Below, piece after piece: positions 1-8,949 of a DNA stretch of 64,000 nucleotides (positions are counted from its first letter, which is position 1; every line of letters starts with the position of its first letter). The translations under genes were made by a program, and so were the position numbers. The notes beneath the pieces are model-generated. The model was not told the origin of the DNA and did no database searches. It worked only from the letters and a program-made list of their open reading frames with translations. Source of the stretch: Nitrobacter sp051535235 (lineage in GTDB: Bacteria > Pseudomonadota > Alphaproteobacteria > Rhizobiales > Xanthobacteraceae); assembly GCF_051535235.1 (NCBI RefSeq), contig NZ_JBPPLZ010000004.1, forward strand, positions 186,001 to 250,000, given 5' to 3'.

Positions 1-751
1 GACATCCCGAACCAAAACTGAAAGCGGCGTCGGCGAGACCGTCCGTGTCGTTATCCATGCTCTCATCATCGCGCTGGTGATCCGGACCTTCCTGTTTCAG
101 CCATTCAATATTCCCTCGGGATCGATGAAGGCGACGCTGCTGGTCGGCGACTACCTGTTCGTTTCGAAGTACTCCTATGGCTACAGTCGCTTTTCCATTC
201 CGTTCTCGCCGCCGCTGTTTTCCGGGCGCATTTTCGGCTCCGAACCGAACCGCGGCGACGTCGTGGTGTTTCGTCTGCCGAAGGACAATACGACCGACTA
301 TATCAAGCGAGTCATCGGGCTGCCGGGCGACCGCATCCAGATGAAGGAGGGGCTGCTTTATATCAACGACACGCCCGTGCAGCGCGAGCGGCTGCCCGAT
401 TTCGTCGGGGAGGACCCTTGCGGCTCCGACGCGACCGCGCGGGTCAAGCAATGGCAGGAAAGGCTGCCGAACGGGGTCACCTACAAGACGCTCGATTGCG
501 TCGACAACGGCTTCTACGATAACACCAGCGTCTACACGGTGCCGCCCGGTCATTTCTTCATGATGGGCGACAACCGCGACAATTCCACCGACAGCCGCGT
601 GCTCTCCGCTGTCGGCTATGTGCCGTTTGAAAACCTGGTCGGACGGGCGCAGATGATCTTCTTCTCGATCGAGGAGGGCGAGCACGCCTGGCAGATCTGG
701 CGCTGGCCCACCGCAGTGCGGTGGAAGCGAATCTTCTCCATCGTGCGATGA
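1..751 (+). CDS. lepB: Signal peptidase I, 5'-truncated by window edge
   Basis: Cleaves signal peptides from exported proteins at the outer face of the inner membrane. The frame is open from base 2, so the true start lies before the window. The first visible residues include a hydrophobic anchor (around HALIIALVIRTF). The catalytic Ser is in SGSMKATL (Ser codon 122-124). The catalytic Lys is in YIKRVIGLPGD, and the family box GDNRDNSTDSR follows. The stop codon overlaps the rnc start, which implies a translationally coupled lepB-rnc-era operon, as is usual in alphaproteobacteria. Known of the family: Ser/Lys dyad protease (S26). Confidence 0.96.
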   Translation, partial: TSRTKTESGVGETVRVVIHALIIALVIRTFLFQPFNIPSGSMKATLLVGDYLFVSKYSYGYSRFSIPFSPPLFSGRIFGSEPNRGDVVVFRLPKDNTTDYIKRVIGLPGDRIQMKEGLLYINDTPVQRERLPDFVGEDPCGSDATARVKQWQERLPNGVTYKTLDCVDNGFYDNTSVYTVPPGHFFMMGDNRDNSTDSRVLSAVGYVPFENLVGRAQMIFFSIEEGEHAWQIWRWPTAVRWKRIFSIVR

Positions 752-1548
752 TCGACGAATCGGCTGACATCAAGCCAGTGCCGAGTTCCGACAACGTAGC
801 CGTGCTGTCCGGCACGGAGCCCGCGGCGCCTGCGCCGAAGAAGAAACGGGCGCGGACCAGCACCAAGGCGATCATGGCCGCGATCGAGCAGCGGCTGGGT
901 CACCAGTTCACAGATGTTTCGCTGCTGGCCACGGCCTTCACCCATGTCTCGGCGCTGAAGTCCTCGCGCGGGCGCGCCGACAGTTATCAGCGTCTCGAAT
1001 TCCTCGGCGATCATGTGCTCGGCCTGGTGGTCTCCGACATGCTCTATCGCGCCTTTCCCAAGGCGGACGAGGGCGAACTGTCGAAACGGCTTGCCGATCT
1101 CGTGCGCAAGGAGACCTGTATCGACGTCGCCAAGTCGCTCGATCTGCTCGAGGGCATCAAGCTCGGCGCGGTCGGCGCCGGCGCCGGCGCGCGGTTGCGC
1201 CGGTCCGTGCTCGGCGATATCTGCGAGGCGGTGATCGGCGCGGTCTATCTCGATGGCGGCTATGCGGCCGCGGCTGCCTTCGTCGAGCGCAACTGGCTGG
1301 AGCGGATGCGCAAGCCGGTGCGGCCGCTGCGGGATCCGAAGACCGTGCTGCAGGAGTGGGCGCAGGGCCAGGGACTGCCGACGCCGGTTTATCGCGAAGT
1401 GGAGCGCACCGGGCCGCATCACGACCCGCGCTTCCGCGTCGCGGTGGAGTTGCCGGGGCTGGAAGCGTCCGAGGGCGTCGGCGGCAGCAAGCGCGCGGCG
1501 GAAAAGGCTGCGGCATCGGCGATGATTGCCCGTGAAGGTGTCAAGTGA
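748..1548 (+). CDS. rnc: Ribonuclease III
   Basis: Double-strand-specific endoribonuclease for rRNA and mRNA processing. I choose the ATG at 748, which overlaps the lepB stop as ATGA; an in-frame GTG at 721 would lie deeper inside lepB. Residues 1-40 form a Pro/Ala/Lys-rich extension not seen in E. coli RNase III. The catalytic signature RLEFLGDHVLG is at about residues 82-92, with the second acidic motif GDICEAVIGAVYLDGG further on. The C-terminal third is a double-stranded-RNA-binding domain (from DPKTVLQEWAQ to the end). It is followed by era with a 4-base overlap. Confidence 0.96.
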   Translation: MIDESADIKPVPSSDNVAVLSGTEPAAPAPKKKRARTSTKAIMAAIEQRLGHQFTDVSLLATAFTHVSALKSSRGRADSYQRLEFLGDHVLGLVVSDMLYRAFPKADEGELSKRLADLVRKETCIDVAKSLDLLEGIKLGAVGAGAGARLRRSVLGDICEAVIGAVYLDGGYAAAAAFVERNWLERMRKPVRPLRDPKTVLQEWAQGQGLPTPVYREVERTGPHHDPRFRVAVELPGLEASEGVGGSKRAAEKAAASAMIAREGVK

Positions 1549-2456
1549 GCGAGGCCGGTGCGGCGACCCGATGCGGTTTCGTCGCGTTGATCGGGGCGCC
1601 CAATGTCGGCAAGTCCACCCTGGTCAATGCGCTGGTCGGCTCGAAAGTCACGATCGTCTCGCGCAAGGTGCAGACCACCCGTGCGCTCATCCGCGGCATC
1701 GTTGTGGAGAACAACGCCCAGATCATTCTGGTGGATACGCCCGGCATCTTCACGCCGAAGCGCCGGCTCGACCGCGCCATGGTCTCGACCGCCTGGAGCG
1801 GCGCCCACGACGCCGATCTCGTCTGCGTGCTGCTCGATGCGCGCGCCGGGATCGATGACGAGGCCGACGCCATCCTGACGAAACTCGCAAGTGTGGCGCA
1901 TCCGAAAATTCTCGTGCTGAACAAGATCGATCTCGTGCCCCGCGACAAGCTGCTGGCACTTGCAGGCGCGGCCAATGCGCGCCTTGCCTTCGAGGATACG
2001 TTCATGATCTCCGCGCTGTCCGGCGACGGCGTTGACGATCTCCGCCGCGCTCTCGCAGCACGCGTGCCGGAGGGACCGTTTCATTATCCGGAAGACCAGA
2101 TGTCGGACGCGCCGCTGCGTCATCTCGCTGCCGAGATCACGCGCGAGAAAATCTATCGTCATCTGCATCAGGAATTGCCGTATCAATCGACGGTCGAAAC
2201 CGACACCTGGACTGAGCGCAGCGACAAATCGGTTCGCATCGAACAGACCATCTTTGTGGAACGCGACAGCCAGCGTAAGATCGTGCTCGGCAAGGGTGGC
2301 GCGACCATCAAGGCGATCGGCGCCGCCTCCCGCAAGGAGATCGCCGAAATTCTGGGCCAGCCGGTGCACCTGTTCCTGTTTGTGAAGGTGCGCGAGAACT
2401 GGGGTGACGATCCGAACCGTTATCGCGAAATGGGACTGGAATTTCCAAAGTCGTAG
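1545..2456 (+). CDS. era: GTPase Era
   Basis: Ras-like GTPase that binds the 3' end of 16S rRNA and assists 30S assembly. It starts with GTG inside the last codons of rnc. The P-loop GAPNVGKST is at residues 17-25, the G3 motif DTPG at about 64-67 and the G4 motif NKID at about 126-129. A C-terminal KH RNA-binding domain contains VLGKGGATIKAIG. The length (303 residues) is normal. It sits third in the lepB-rnc-era set. Confidence 0.97.
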   Translation: MSEAGAATRCGFVALIGAPNVGKSTLVNALVGSKVTIVSRKVQTTRALIRGIVVENNAQIILVDTPGIFTPKRRLDRAMVSTAWSGAHDADLVCVLLDARAGIDDEADAILTKLASVAHPKILVLNKIDLVPRDKLLALAGAANARLAFEDTFMISALSGDGVDDLRRALAARVPEGPFHYPEDQMSDAPLRHLAAEITREKIYRHLHQELPYQSTVETDTWTERSDKSVRIEQTIFVERDSQRKIVLGKGGATIKAIGAASRKEIAEILGQPVHLFLFVKVRENWGDDPNRYREMGLEFPKS

Positions 2457-2462
2457 GGTGCC

Positions 2463-2840
2463 ATGATCATCCCGAGAAACGTACTGCGGTTTGAAGTCCT
2501 GCTGTATCTGTCGCTTCTGATCGATACGTTGTCGGCTGCGTTCGTGGAACGCGCGCCGCCATACGGTGGCGATGCCGCGGACTCAGGCGGCGATATGTTT
2601 GTCGTTCTCGTGTTCGTGTTTTTCCTGCTTCTGGTCTGGCTCGCCGCGCGGTACCGGAAGAACTGGGCGCGATGGACATTGGTGGCGGCGCTCGCGCTTT
2701 CGGTGCTTTCGCTGTTCGATTCACTGACCCGCGGGTTGACGCTGTCCTCAGGCATCGATCTGTTTTCGACCGTCTTGGCCGGAGCCGGAATGTATTTCTC
2801 ATTCACGGACGACGCGAAGGACTGGTTCGACTCCGTCTGA
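2463..2840 (+). CDS. Small four-helix membrane protein of unknown function
   Basis: 125 residues with four hydrophobic stretches (about residues 11-27, 45-62, 69-85 and 98-113), so probably an inner-membrane protein. It starts 6 bases after the era stop and lies 42 bases before recO on the same strand, so it is probably co-transcribed with them. I recognise no family. The C-terminus is acidic and soluble (DDAKDWFDSV). The name and role are unknown. Confidence 0.75.
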   Translation: MIIPRNVLRFEVLLYLSLLIDTLSAAFVERAPPYGGDAADSGGDMFVVLVFVFFLLLVWLAARYRKNWARWTLVAALALSVLSLFDSLTRGLTLSSGIDLFSTVLAGAGMYFSFTDDAKDWFDSV

Positions 2841-2882
2841 TCGGCGGCTGCGAAACGCCGCGCGATAGTATAGGCTGACGCC

Positions 2883-3629
2883 ATGGAATGGACCGACGAT
2901 GGCATCGTGCTCGGCGTGCGGCGGCATGGCGAATCCTCAGCCATCGTCGAGCTTCTGACGCGCGCCCATGGCCGCCATCTCGGCCTTGTGCGCGGCGGCG
3001 CCGGATCGCGGATGCGTCCGCTGCTGCAGCCCGGAAATTCCGTCAGTGCGCTGTGGCGTGCGCGGCTCGATGACCATCTCGGCACTTACGCGCTGGAGGC
3101 CACGCGGATGCGCGCGGCGACCCTGCTCGCGGCGTCCCATGCGGCCTATGGCGTGACCCATCTGGCGGCGCTGGCGCGGCTGCTGCCCGAGCGCGATCCG
3201 CATGCGGATATTTTTGAGATGCTGGAGCGGACGCTGGACGACTTTGACACGGCGGGTGAGGCAGCGATCCATCTGATCCGGTTCGAACTGGCGATGCTGT
3301 CCGAACTTGGCTTCGGTCTCGATCTGTCGGTCTGCGCGGCGAGCGGTGCCACCACCGACCTCGTTTATGTTTCGCCGAAATCGGGTGGGGCGGTGTCGCG
3401 GCAGGCCGGCGAGCCGTGGCGCGACCGGCTTTTGCGGCTGCCATCGTTCTTGCGCGAGGATGACAGTGTTGGGCAGGGCTGGTCCGAACAGGATGTGCGG
3501 GACGGGTTCGAACTGACCGGTCGCTTCCTGTTGCGCAACGTTTTGGAACCGCGCGGGCAGAGGCATTCGGATGCCAGAGCGGGGTTCATCAACGCGGTGT
3601 TGCGGCGGGGCGCCCGGGCGGCCGTTTGA
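2883..3629 (+). CDS. recO: DNA repair protein RecO
   Basis: Recombination mediator that works with RecR to load RecA in the RecFOR pathway. The N-terminus (EWTDDGIVLGVRRHGESSAIVELLTRAHGRHLGLVRGG) is the typical OB-fold of RecO, followed by an alpha-helical C-terminal domain. The 248-residue length is normal. The order era-recO-parC is common in the Rhizobiales. Confidence 0.93.
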   Translation: MEWTDDGIVLGVRRHGESSAIVELLTRAHGRHLGLVRGGAGSRMRPLLQPGNSVSALWRARLDDHLGTYALEATRMRAATLLAASHAAYGVTHLAALARLLPERDPHADIFEMLERTLDDFDTAGEAAIHLIRFELAMLSELGFGLDLSVCAASGATTDLVYVSPKSGGAVSRQAGEPWRDRLLRLPSFLREDDSVGQGWSEQDVRDGFELTGRFLLRNVLEPRGQRHSDARAGFINAVLRRGARAAV

Positions 3630-3736
3630 AGGATGACGCGATCCGCTTTCCGCGAGTTGTCGCGACATTCGCCGGGACCACCCACGGGGATGATTCGCGC
3701 CTTGTCGCCGCACCCCGCAGGCGTTAACCCGTCTGC

Positions 3737-5986
3737 ATGGGAAAACGATTGATTCCGGCGGAGCCCGCCGAAATTCACGATGTGCAACTGCGGGATGCGC
3801 TGGAAGAGCGCTATCTCGCCTATGCGCTGTCCACCATTATGCACCGCGCGCTGCCTGACGCGCGCGATGGCCTCAAGCCGGTGCATCGCCGCATCCTTTA
3901 CGGCATGCGGTTGCTGCGGCTCGATCCCGGATCGGCTTTCAAGAAATCCGCCAAGATCGTCGGCGACGTGATGGGCTCGTTCCATCCGCACGGCGATCAG
4001 GCGATCTACGACGCCATGGTCCGGCTCGCGCAGGATTTCGCCTCGCGTTATCCGCTGGTCGACGGTCAGGGCAACTTCGGTAATATCGACGGCGATAATC
4101 CCGCCGCCTATCGCTACACCGAAGCGCGCATGACCGACGTGGCGCGGCTGCTGCTCGACGGTATCGACGAGGACGCCGTCGAGTTCCGCCCCAACTACGA
4201 CGGCCAGAGCCGTGAGCCGGTGGTGTTGCCGGGCGGTTTTCCGAATCTGCTCGCCAATGGCGCGCAGGGCATTGCGGTCGGCATGGCGACGGCGATTCCG
4301 CCGCACAACGCCGCCGAACTCTGTGACGCCGCGCTGCATCTCATCGACAAGCCGGACGCGAAGTCGAAGTCGCTGCTGCGCTGGGTCAAGGGGCCGGACT
4401 TTCCGACCGGCGGCATCATCATCGACTCCAAGGAAAGCATCGCGGAGGCCTACGCCACCGGACGTGGCGGCTTCCGCACCCGCGCCAAGTGGCACCGCGA
4501 GGAGGGAGCGCGCGGCACCTGGGTCATCGTGGTCACCGAAATCCCGTGGCTGGTGCAGAAGTCGCGGCTGATCGAGAAGATCGCCGAACTGCTCAACGAG
4601 AAGAAGCTGCCGCTGGTCGGCGACATCAGGGACGAGTCGGCCGAAGACATCCGCGTCGTGATCGAGCCGAAGTCGCGCAACGTCGACCCCGAGCTGGTGA
4701 TGGAATCGCTGTTCAGGCTCACGGAGCTTGAAAGCCGGATTTCGCTCAACCTCAACGTTCTCATCAAGGGCAAGATTCCGAAGGTTGTCGGCCTTGCTGA
4801 ATGTCTTCGCGAATGGCTCGACCATTTGCGGGATGTGCTGTTGCGGCGCTCCGCCTATCGCAAGGCGGAGATCGAGCACCGGCTGGAGGTGCTCGGTGGC
4901 TATCTGATCGCGTACCTGAACATCGACAAGGTCATCAAGATCATCCGCACCGAGGACGAGCCGAAGCCGGCCTTGATGAAGGCGTTCAAGCTGACCGAGA
5001 TACAGGCCGACGCCATTCTCAACATGCGCCTGCGCTCCTTGCGCAAGCTCGAGGAAATGGAAATCCGCACCGAGGACAAGAACCTTCGCAACGAACTGAA
5101 AGGAATCAACAAGATCCTCGGCTCGGAAACCGAGCAATGGGCCAAGGTCGGCGAGCAAGTTCGCACCGTGCGCGACATGTTCGGACCCAAGACGCCGCTC
5201 GGCAAGCGCCGCACCGTCTTCGCCGACGCGCCGGAACACGATCTTGCCGCGCTGGAAGAGTCGCTGGTCGAGCGCGAGCCGGTCACCGTTGTCGTCTCCG
5301 ACAAGGGTTGGGTGCGGACGCTGAAGGGCCACGTCGAGGACCTGTCGAGTTTGTCGTTCAAGACCGACGACAAGCTGGGCTTTGCGTTCTTCGCCGAGAC
5401 CACGTCCAAGCTGTTGCTGTTCGCCACCAACGGCAGATTCTATTCGCTCGATGTCGCAAAACTGCCGGGCGGGCGCGGTCATGGCGAGCCGATCCGGCTG
5501 TTCATCGATCTGGAACAGGATGCGGCGATCGTGTCCCTGTTCGTCAACACCGGCGGCCGCAAGTTCCTCATCGCGAGCCACGAGGGGCAGGGGTTCGTCG
5601 TCAACGAGGACGATTGCGTCGGCACCACGCGCAAGGGCAAGCAGGTGCTCAACGTCGAAATGCCGAACGAGGCGAAGGCGATCACGACGGTCGCAGGCGA
5701 TCAGGTCGCGGTCATCGGCACCAACCACAAGATGGTCGTCTTTCCGCTCGACCAGGTGCCGGAGATGGCGCGCGGCCGCGGCGTGCGGCTGCAGAAGTAC
5801 AAGGGCGCGGGTCTGTCGGACGTCACTGTTTTCGATTCAAAAGCCGGACTGACGTGGAAGGATTCCGCGGGTCGCGAGCAGGGCCTGAGCTGGAAGGACT
5901 TGTCCGACTGGCGTGGCAACCGCGCCGACGCCGGCCGCCTCGCGCACGGCCTGCCGAAGTCGAACAAGTTCGGCCGAGCCATATGA
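3737..5986 (+). CDS. parC: DNA topoisomerase IV subunit A
   Basis: DNA-cleaving subunit that decatenates daughter chromosomes. The N-terminal winged-helix breakage-reunion domain carries RALPDARDGLKPVHRRILYGM (about residues 37-57) and the active-site Tyr127 in YRYTEARMT. The C-terminal half shows repeated beta-blade segments (for example DKGWVRTLKGHVEDLS). It lacks the GyrA box that GyrA would be expected to have, and the recO neighbourhood also favours ParC. At the positions of the classical quinolone-determining residues it carries Gln88 and Asp92 (HPHGDQAIYD). Confidence 0.93.
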   Translation: MGKRLIPAEPAEIHDVQLRDALEERYLAYALSTIMHRALPDARDGLKPVHRRILYGMRLLRLDPGSAFKKSAKIVGDVMGSFHPHGDQAIYDAMVRLAQDFASRYPLVDGQGNFGNIDGDNPAAYRYTEARMTDVARLLLDGIDEDAVEFRPNYDGQSREPVVLPGGFPNLLANGAQGIAVGMATAIPPHNAAELCDAALHLIDKPDAKSKSLLRWVKGPDFPTGGIIIDSKESIAEAYATGRGGFRTRAKWHREEGARGTWVIVVTEIPWLVQKSRLIEKIAELLNEKKLPLVGDIRDESAEDIRVVIEPKSRNVDPELVMESLFRLTELESRISLNLNVLIKGKIPKVVGLAECLREWLDHLRDVLLRRSAYRKAEIEHRLEVLGGYLIAYLNIDKVIKIIRTEDEPKPALMKAFKLTEIQADAILNMRLRSLRKLEEMEIRTEDKNLRNELKGINKILGSETEQWAKVGEQVRTVRDMFGPKTPLGKRRTVFADAPEHDLAALEESLVEREPVTVVVSDKGWVRTLKGHVEDLSSLSFKTDDKLGFAFFAETTSKLLLFATNGRFYSLDVAKLPGGRGHGEPIRLFIDLEQDAAIVSLFVNTGGRKFLIASHEGQGFVVNEDDCVGTTRKGKQVLNVEMPNEAKAITTVAGDQVAVIGTNHKMVVFPLDQVPEMARGRGVRLQKYKGAGLSDVTVFDSKAGLTWKDSAGREQGLSWKDLSDWRGNRADAGRLAHGLPKSNKFGRAI

Positions 5987-6008
5987 CATCGCGCATCAAA
6001 CCGAGCGG

Positions 6009-6386
6009 ATGACCATGACAGTCACGATCTATCACAACCCGTCGTGCAGCACGTCTCGCAATACGCTGGCGATGATCCGGCAGAGCGGCGAGGAGCCTGT
6101 CATCGTCGAATACCTCAAGCATCCGCCGGATCGCGCGCGGCTTCGCGCGCTGGCTGACGCTATGGGTGTTCCGATCCGCGCGCTGCTGCGGGAGAAAGGA
6201 ACGCCGTACGCCGAACTGGATCTCGGCAATCCCAAATGGAATGACGACCAGATTCTCGATTTCATGCTGGCGCACCCGATCCTGATTCAGCGCCCGATCG
6301 TGGAAACGCCGAAGGGCGCGCGGATATGCCGTCCGTCCGAGACGGTGCTCGAACTGCTCGATTCCCCCGCCGCTTCCCGCAAATAA
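6009..6386 (+). CDS. arsC: Arsenate reductase, glutaredoxin-coupled ArsC family
   Basis: Reduces arsenate to arsenite using glutathione and glutaredoxin. The N-terminus IYHNPSCSTSRNTL holds the catalytic Cys and the following R. The later conserved block is RPIVETPKGARICRPSETVLELL. Two in-frame ATGs (6009 and 6015) are possible and neither has a strong ribosome site; I list the first. It starts 22 bases after the parC stop. No arsR or arsenite pump is visible nearby, so a housekeeping or YfgD-like role is possible. Confidence 0.88.
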   Translation: MTMTVTIYHNPSCSTSRNTLAMIRQSGEEPVIVEYLKHPPDRARLRALADAMGVPIRALLREKGTPYAELDLGNPKWNDDQILDFMLAHPILIQRPIVETPKGARICRPSETVLELLDSPAASRK

Positions 6387-6479
6387 GTGGTGTCTGGGCG
6401 CACCCGGATCGCGATGTCTACGGCCGACCGCCGCGTGGGCGAGCGTCGCGGGCCTGCGCGCATCAGTCACTAGATGCAT

Positions 6480-6496
6480 TTGCAAATGAGTTGCAA
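6480..6496 (+). promoter_or_regulatory. Candidate Mur/Fur-type operator upstream of mntH
   Basis: TTGCAAATGAGTTGCAA is two TTGCAA palindromes separated by 5 bases, placed 31 bases before the mntH start. This resembles the manganese-responsive Fur (Mur) sites that control mntH in rhizobia. The match is from memory of the motif, not from a scan. Confidence 0.6.
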
Positions 6497-6526
6497 TAAA
6501 GGATGGTTTGACCCATATTGCAGCGG

Positions 6527-7915
6527 ATGGATGTAAAAACACCTGCTTTGTCGCCCGAACCGGCGCCGGAGCCGTCGCAGAGACCCCTTCCGGATAAGGC
6601 CGGCTGGCGTTCGGAAGCGCCCGCCCGCCCAAGCCTGGAGGAGGTCCATGCGACGGTGCGGGTGCCATCGACCGGGCACTGGGTGCGCCGCCTGCTGGCT
6701 TTCGCGGGTCCGGGCTACATGGTCTCGGTGGGGTACATGGACCCCGGCAACTGGGCCACCGATATCGCGGGCGGCTCGCAGTTCGGCTACACGCTGCTGT
6801 CGGTCATCCTGTTGTCGAACCTCATGGCGATCCTGTTGCAGGCGCTGGCCGCGCGGCTTGGCATCGCTGCCGATCGCGATCTCGCGCAAGCCTGCCGCGA
6901 CACCTATTCGCGCCCGGTCAATTTCATGCTCTGGCTGGTCTGCGAGGCCGCGATTATCGCCTGCGATCTGGCCGAAGTGATCGGCACGGCGATTGCGCTG
7001 CAGTTGCTGTTCGGCATTCCGCTGATCGGCGGCGCACTGATTGCCGCGCTCGATGCCTTCCTGCTGTTGCTCTTGATGAACAGGAGCTTCCGTTTCCTCG
7101 AGGCCTTTGTGGTCGTGTTGCTGATCGTGATCGCGAGTTGTTTTGCGATCCAGGTCGTTGCCGCCGCGCCGCCGGTCGCCGAGATTCTGGGCGGCTTCGC
7201 GCCGTCGCGCGAGATCGTCACCAACCCGGCAATGCTTTACATCGCCATCGGCATCATCGGCGCGACGGTCATGCCGCATAACCTCTATCTGCATTCATCG
7301 ATCGTGCAGACGCGCGCCTATCCGCGCAACGAGGAGGGGCGGCGGACCGCGATCCGGTGGGCAACCGCCGACAGCACGCTGGCGCTGATGCTGGCCCTGT
7401 TCGTCAACGCGGCCATCCTGATCGTGGCCGCCGCGGTGTTTCACGGCAGCGGCCATACCGAGGTGGCCGAAATCGGCGATGCCTACAGGCTGCTGTCGCC
7501 GCTATTGGGTCTCAGCATCGCATCGACGCTGCTCGCAGTCGCGCTGCTCGCATCGGGCATCAACTCCACGGTGACGGCCACGCTCGCGGGCCAGATCGTG
7601 ATGGAAGGCTTTCTGCGCCTGCGGATGCCGATGTGGGCGCGGCGGCTCGTCACCCGCGGCATCGCGATCATACCCGTGATCGCCGTCACGGCCATCTACG
7701 GCGAGCGCGGCACCGCGCAGCTTCTCGTTCTCAGTCAGGTCGTCCTGTCGATGCAGTTGCCGTTCGCGGTAATCCCGCTGGTCCGCTTCGTCTCGGACCG
7801 GCGCAAGATGGGCGAGTTCGCGATTTCCCGCGCATGGGCGGCGGCGGCCTGGATTGTCGCGGGTGTCATCGTGATCCTGAACGTGAAACTGCTGTTCGAC
7901 ACGATCACCGGTTAG
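6527..7915 (+). CDS. mntH: Nramp-family Mn(II) transporter
   Basis: Proton-coupled divalent metal (mainly Mn2+) importer in the inner membrane. It has about 11 hydrophobic helices. The metal-binding signature DPGN is in GYMDPGNWATDIAGG (first helix) and MPHNLYLHSSIVQTR lies in the sixth helix. Residues 1-45 are a soluble Pro-rich N-terminal tail. I choose the ATG at 6527 over an upstream TTG at 6518. The candidate Mur box just upstream suggests repression by manganese. The stop TAG is the first triplet of a palindromic repeat. Confidence 0.93.
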   Translation: MDVKTPALSPEPAPEPSQRPLPDKAGWRSEAPARPSLEEVHATVRVPSTGHWVRRLLAFAGPGYMVSVGYMDPGNWATDIAGGSQFGYTLLSVILLSNLMAILLQALAARLGIAADRDLAQACRDTYSRPVNFMLWLVCEAAIIACDLAEVIGTAIALQLLFGIPLIGGALIAALDAFLLLLLMNRSFRFLEAFVVVLLIVIASCFAIQVVAAAPPVAEILGGFAPSREIVTNPAMLYIAIGIIGATVMPHNLYLHSSIVQTRAYPRNEEGRRTAIRWATADSTLALMLALFVNAAILIVAAAVFHGSGHTEVAEIGDAYRLLSPLLGLSIASTLLAVALLASGINSTVTATLAGQIVMEGFLRLRMPMWARRLVTRGIAIIPVIAVTAIYGERGTAQLLVLSQVVLSMQLPFAVIPLVRFVSDRRKMGEFAISRAWAAAAWIVAGVIVILNVKLLFDTITG

Positions 7916-8089
7916 AGCGGTTGCGGATCTGGTCCATAGCCATTCATCGTTACATGGAATCAAGCGCCGTCATTGCGAGGCGCAGCGCGCCGAAGCAATC
8001 CAGAAAGCTTCGCAAGAAGGCTGGATTGCTTCGCTTCGCTCGCAATGACGTCAAGTGACTGCATTTCCATCAATATGTGAAACGCTCTA
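7913..8089 (+). repeat. Nested palindromic intergenic repeat between convergent genes
   Basis: The outer ends are TAGAGCG (7913-7919) and its complement CGCTCTA (8083-8089). Nested inside is a long inverted repeat, 7968-8050, with arms beginning CGTCATTGCGAG and ending CTCGCAATGACG around a short loop, of the REP-like 'CATTGCGAG...GCAATCC' type common in alphaproteobacteria. The TAG stop of mntH (7913-7915) and the TAG stop of the convergent bpt gene (8087-8089) both lie in the terminal bases. It may also act as a bidirectional terminator. A 13-base piece (7956-7968, GGAATCAAGCGCC) recurs at 14206-14218. Confidence 0.8.
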
Positions 8090-8869
8090 GGTGTTCAGTC
8101 CCGCGTTTCGCGCTGCGTTTTCGCTCTCCCCATCGGCGCGCAACCAGCCCGTTGGCGCAAGGCGCTGCTGCGGAAGGAAGCGGCCCTTGTAATCCATCTT
8201 CCGTGACCCATCGATCCAGTAGCCGAGGTACACATAGGGAAGGCCGAGTTGCCGCGCGCGGGAGATATGATCGAGGATCATGAAGGTGCCGAGCGATCGG
8301 CTCTGCTCCGACGGCTCGAAAAACGAATAGACCATCGAGAGCCCGTCGCTGAGAACATCGGTGAGCGCCACCGCCACCAGATCGCCGCGTTTGTCGATGC
8401 CGTTGTCGAGGTCGCGCTTGCGATACTCGATGATGCGGGTTTCGACATGGCTGTCTTCCACCATCATCGCGTAATCGAGCACGGTCATATCGGCCATGCC
8501 GCCGTGGCGGTGACGCTGGTCGAGATAGGCGCGAAATATCGAATATTGCTCCGACGTCGGCACCGCGGCCCGCATGGTGCCGACGATGTCGGCGTTGCGC
8601 GCCTTCACCTTGCGGAATTTGCGCGAAGGCCGAAATTCGTGGGCGATCACCCGTACCGAAACGCAGGCGCGACACTGGTCGCAGGCCGGACGGTAGGCGA
8701 TCGACTGACTGCGGCGGAACCCGCCATGGGTCAGCAGGTCGTTGAGGTCGCCGGCCTTCTCGCCGACAAGATGCGTGAAGACCTTGCGTTCGCTGCGATC
8801 GGGCAGATACGGGCACGGCGAAGGAGCCGTCAGATAGAATTGCGGGGTATCGCGCGAATGTTGGGTCAC
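8087..8869 (-). CDS. bpt: Leucyl/arginyl-type tRNA-protein transferase (Asp/Glu N-end rule)
   Basis: Adds an amino acid from charged tRNA to proteins with N-terminal Asp or Glu, marking them for ClpS/ClpAP degradation. The N-terminus has FYLTAPSPCPYLPDR and the Cys-rich block YRPACDQCRACVSVRV, followed by the GNAT-like C-terminal domain (YLGYWIDGSRKMDYKGRFLP). These are typical of the ATE/Bpt family. Length 260. The annotation names ate and bpt are both used; substrate residue choice (Leu or Arg) cannot be read from sequence alone. Confidence 0.9.
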   Translation of the reverse strand: MTQHSRDTPQFYLTAPSPCPYLPDRSERKVFTHLVGEKAGDLNDLLTHGGFRRSQSIAYRPACDQCRACVSVRVIAHEFRPSRKFRKVKARNADIVGTMRAAVPTSEQYSIFRAYLDQRHRHGGMADMTVLDYAMMVEDSHVETRIIEYRKRDLDNGIDKRGDLVAVALTDVLSDGLSMVYSFFEPSEQSRSLGTFMILDHISRARQLGLPYVYLGYWIDGSRKMDYKGRFLPQQRLAPTGWLRADGESENAARNAGLNT

Positions 8870-8949
8870 GGCGGTCTTGCAGGCCTCCGAAGCAGGTCAC
8901 GCCGAGCATCGCGCTCTCGGAGCCGACCGTCAATCCGGTTCCCGCGATA

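Noticed and set aside
3365..5728. Long minus-strand reading frame (787 codons) opposite recO and parC
   Set aside because: It is an Arg/Asp/Gln/His-rich antisense frame of GC-rich genes with no recognisable domain; the plus-strand parC is certain.
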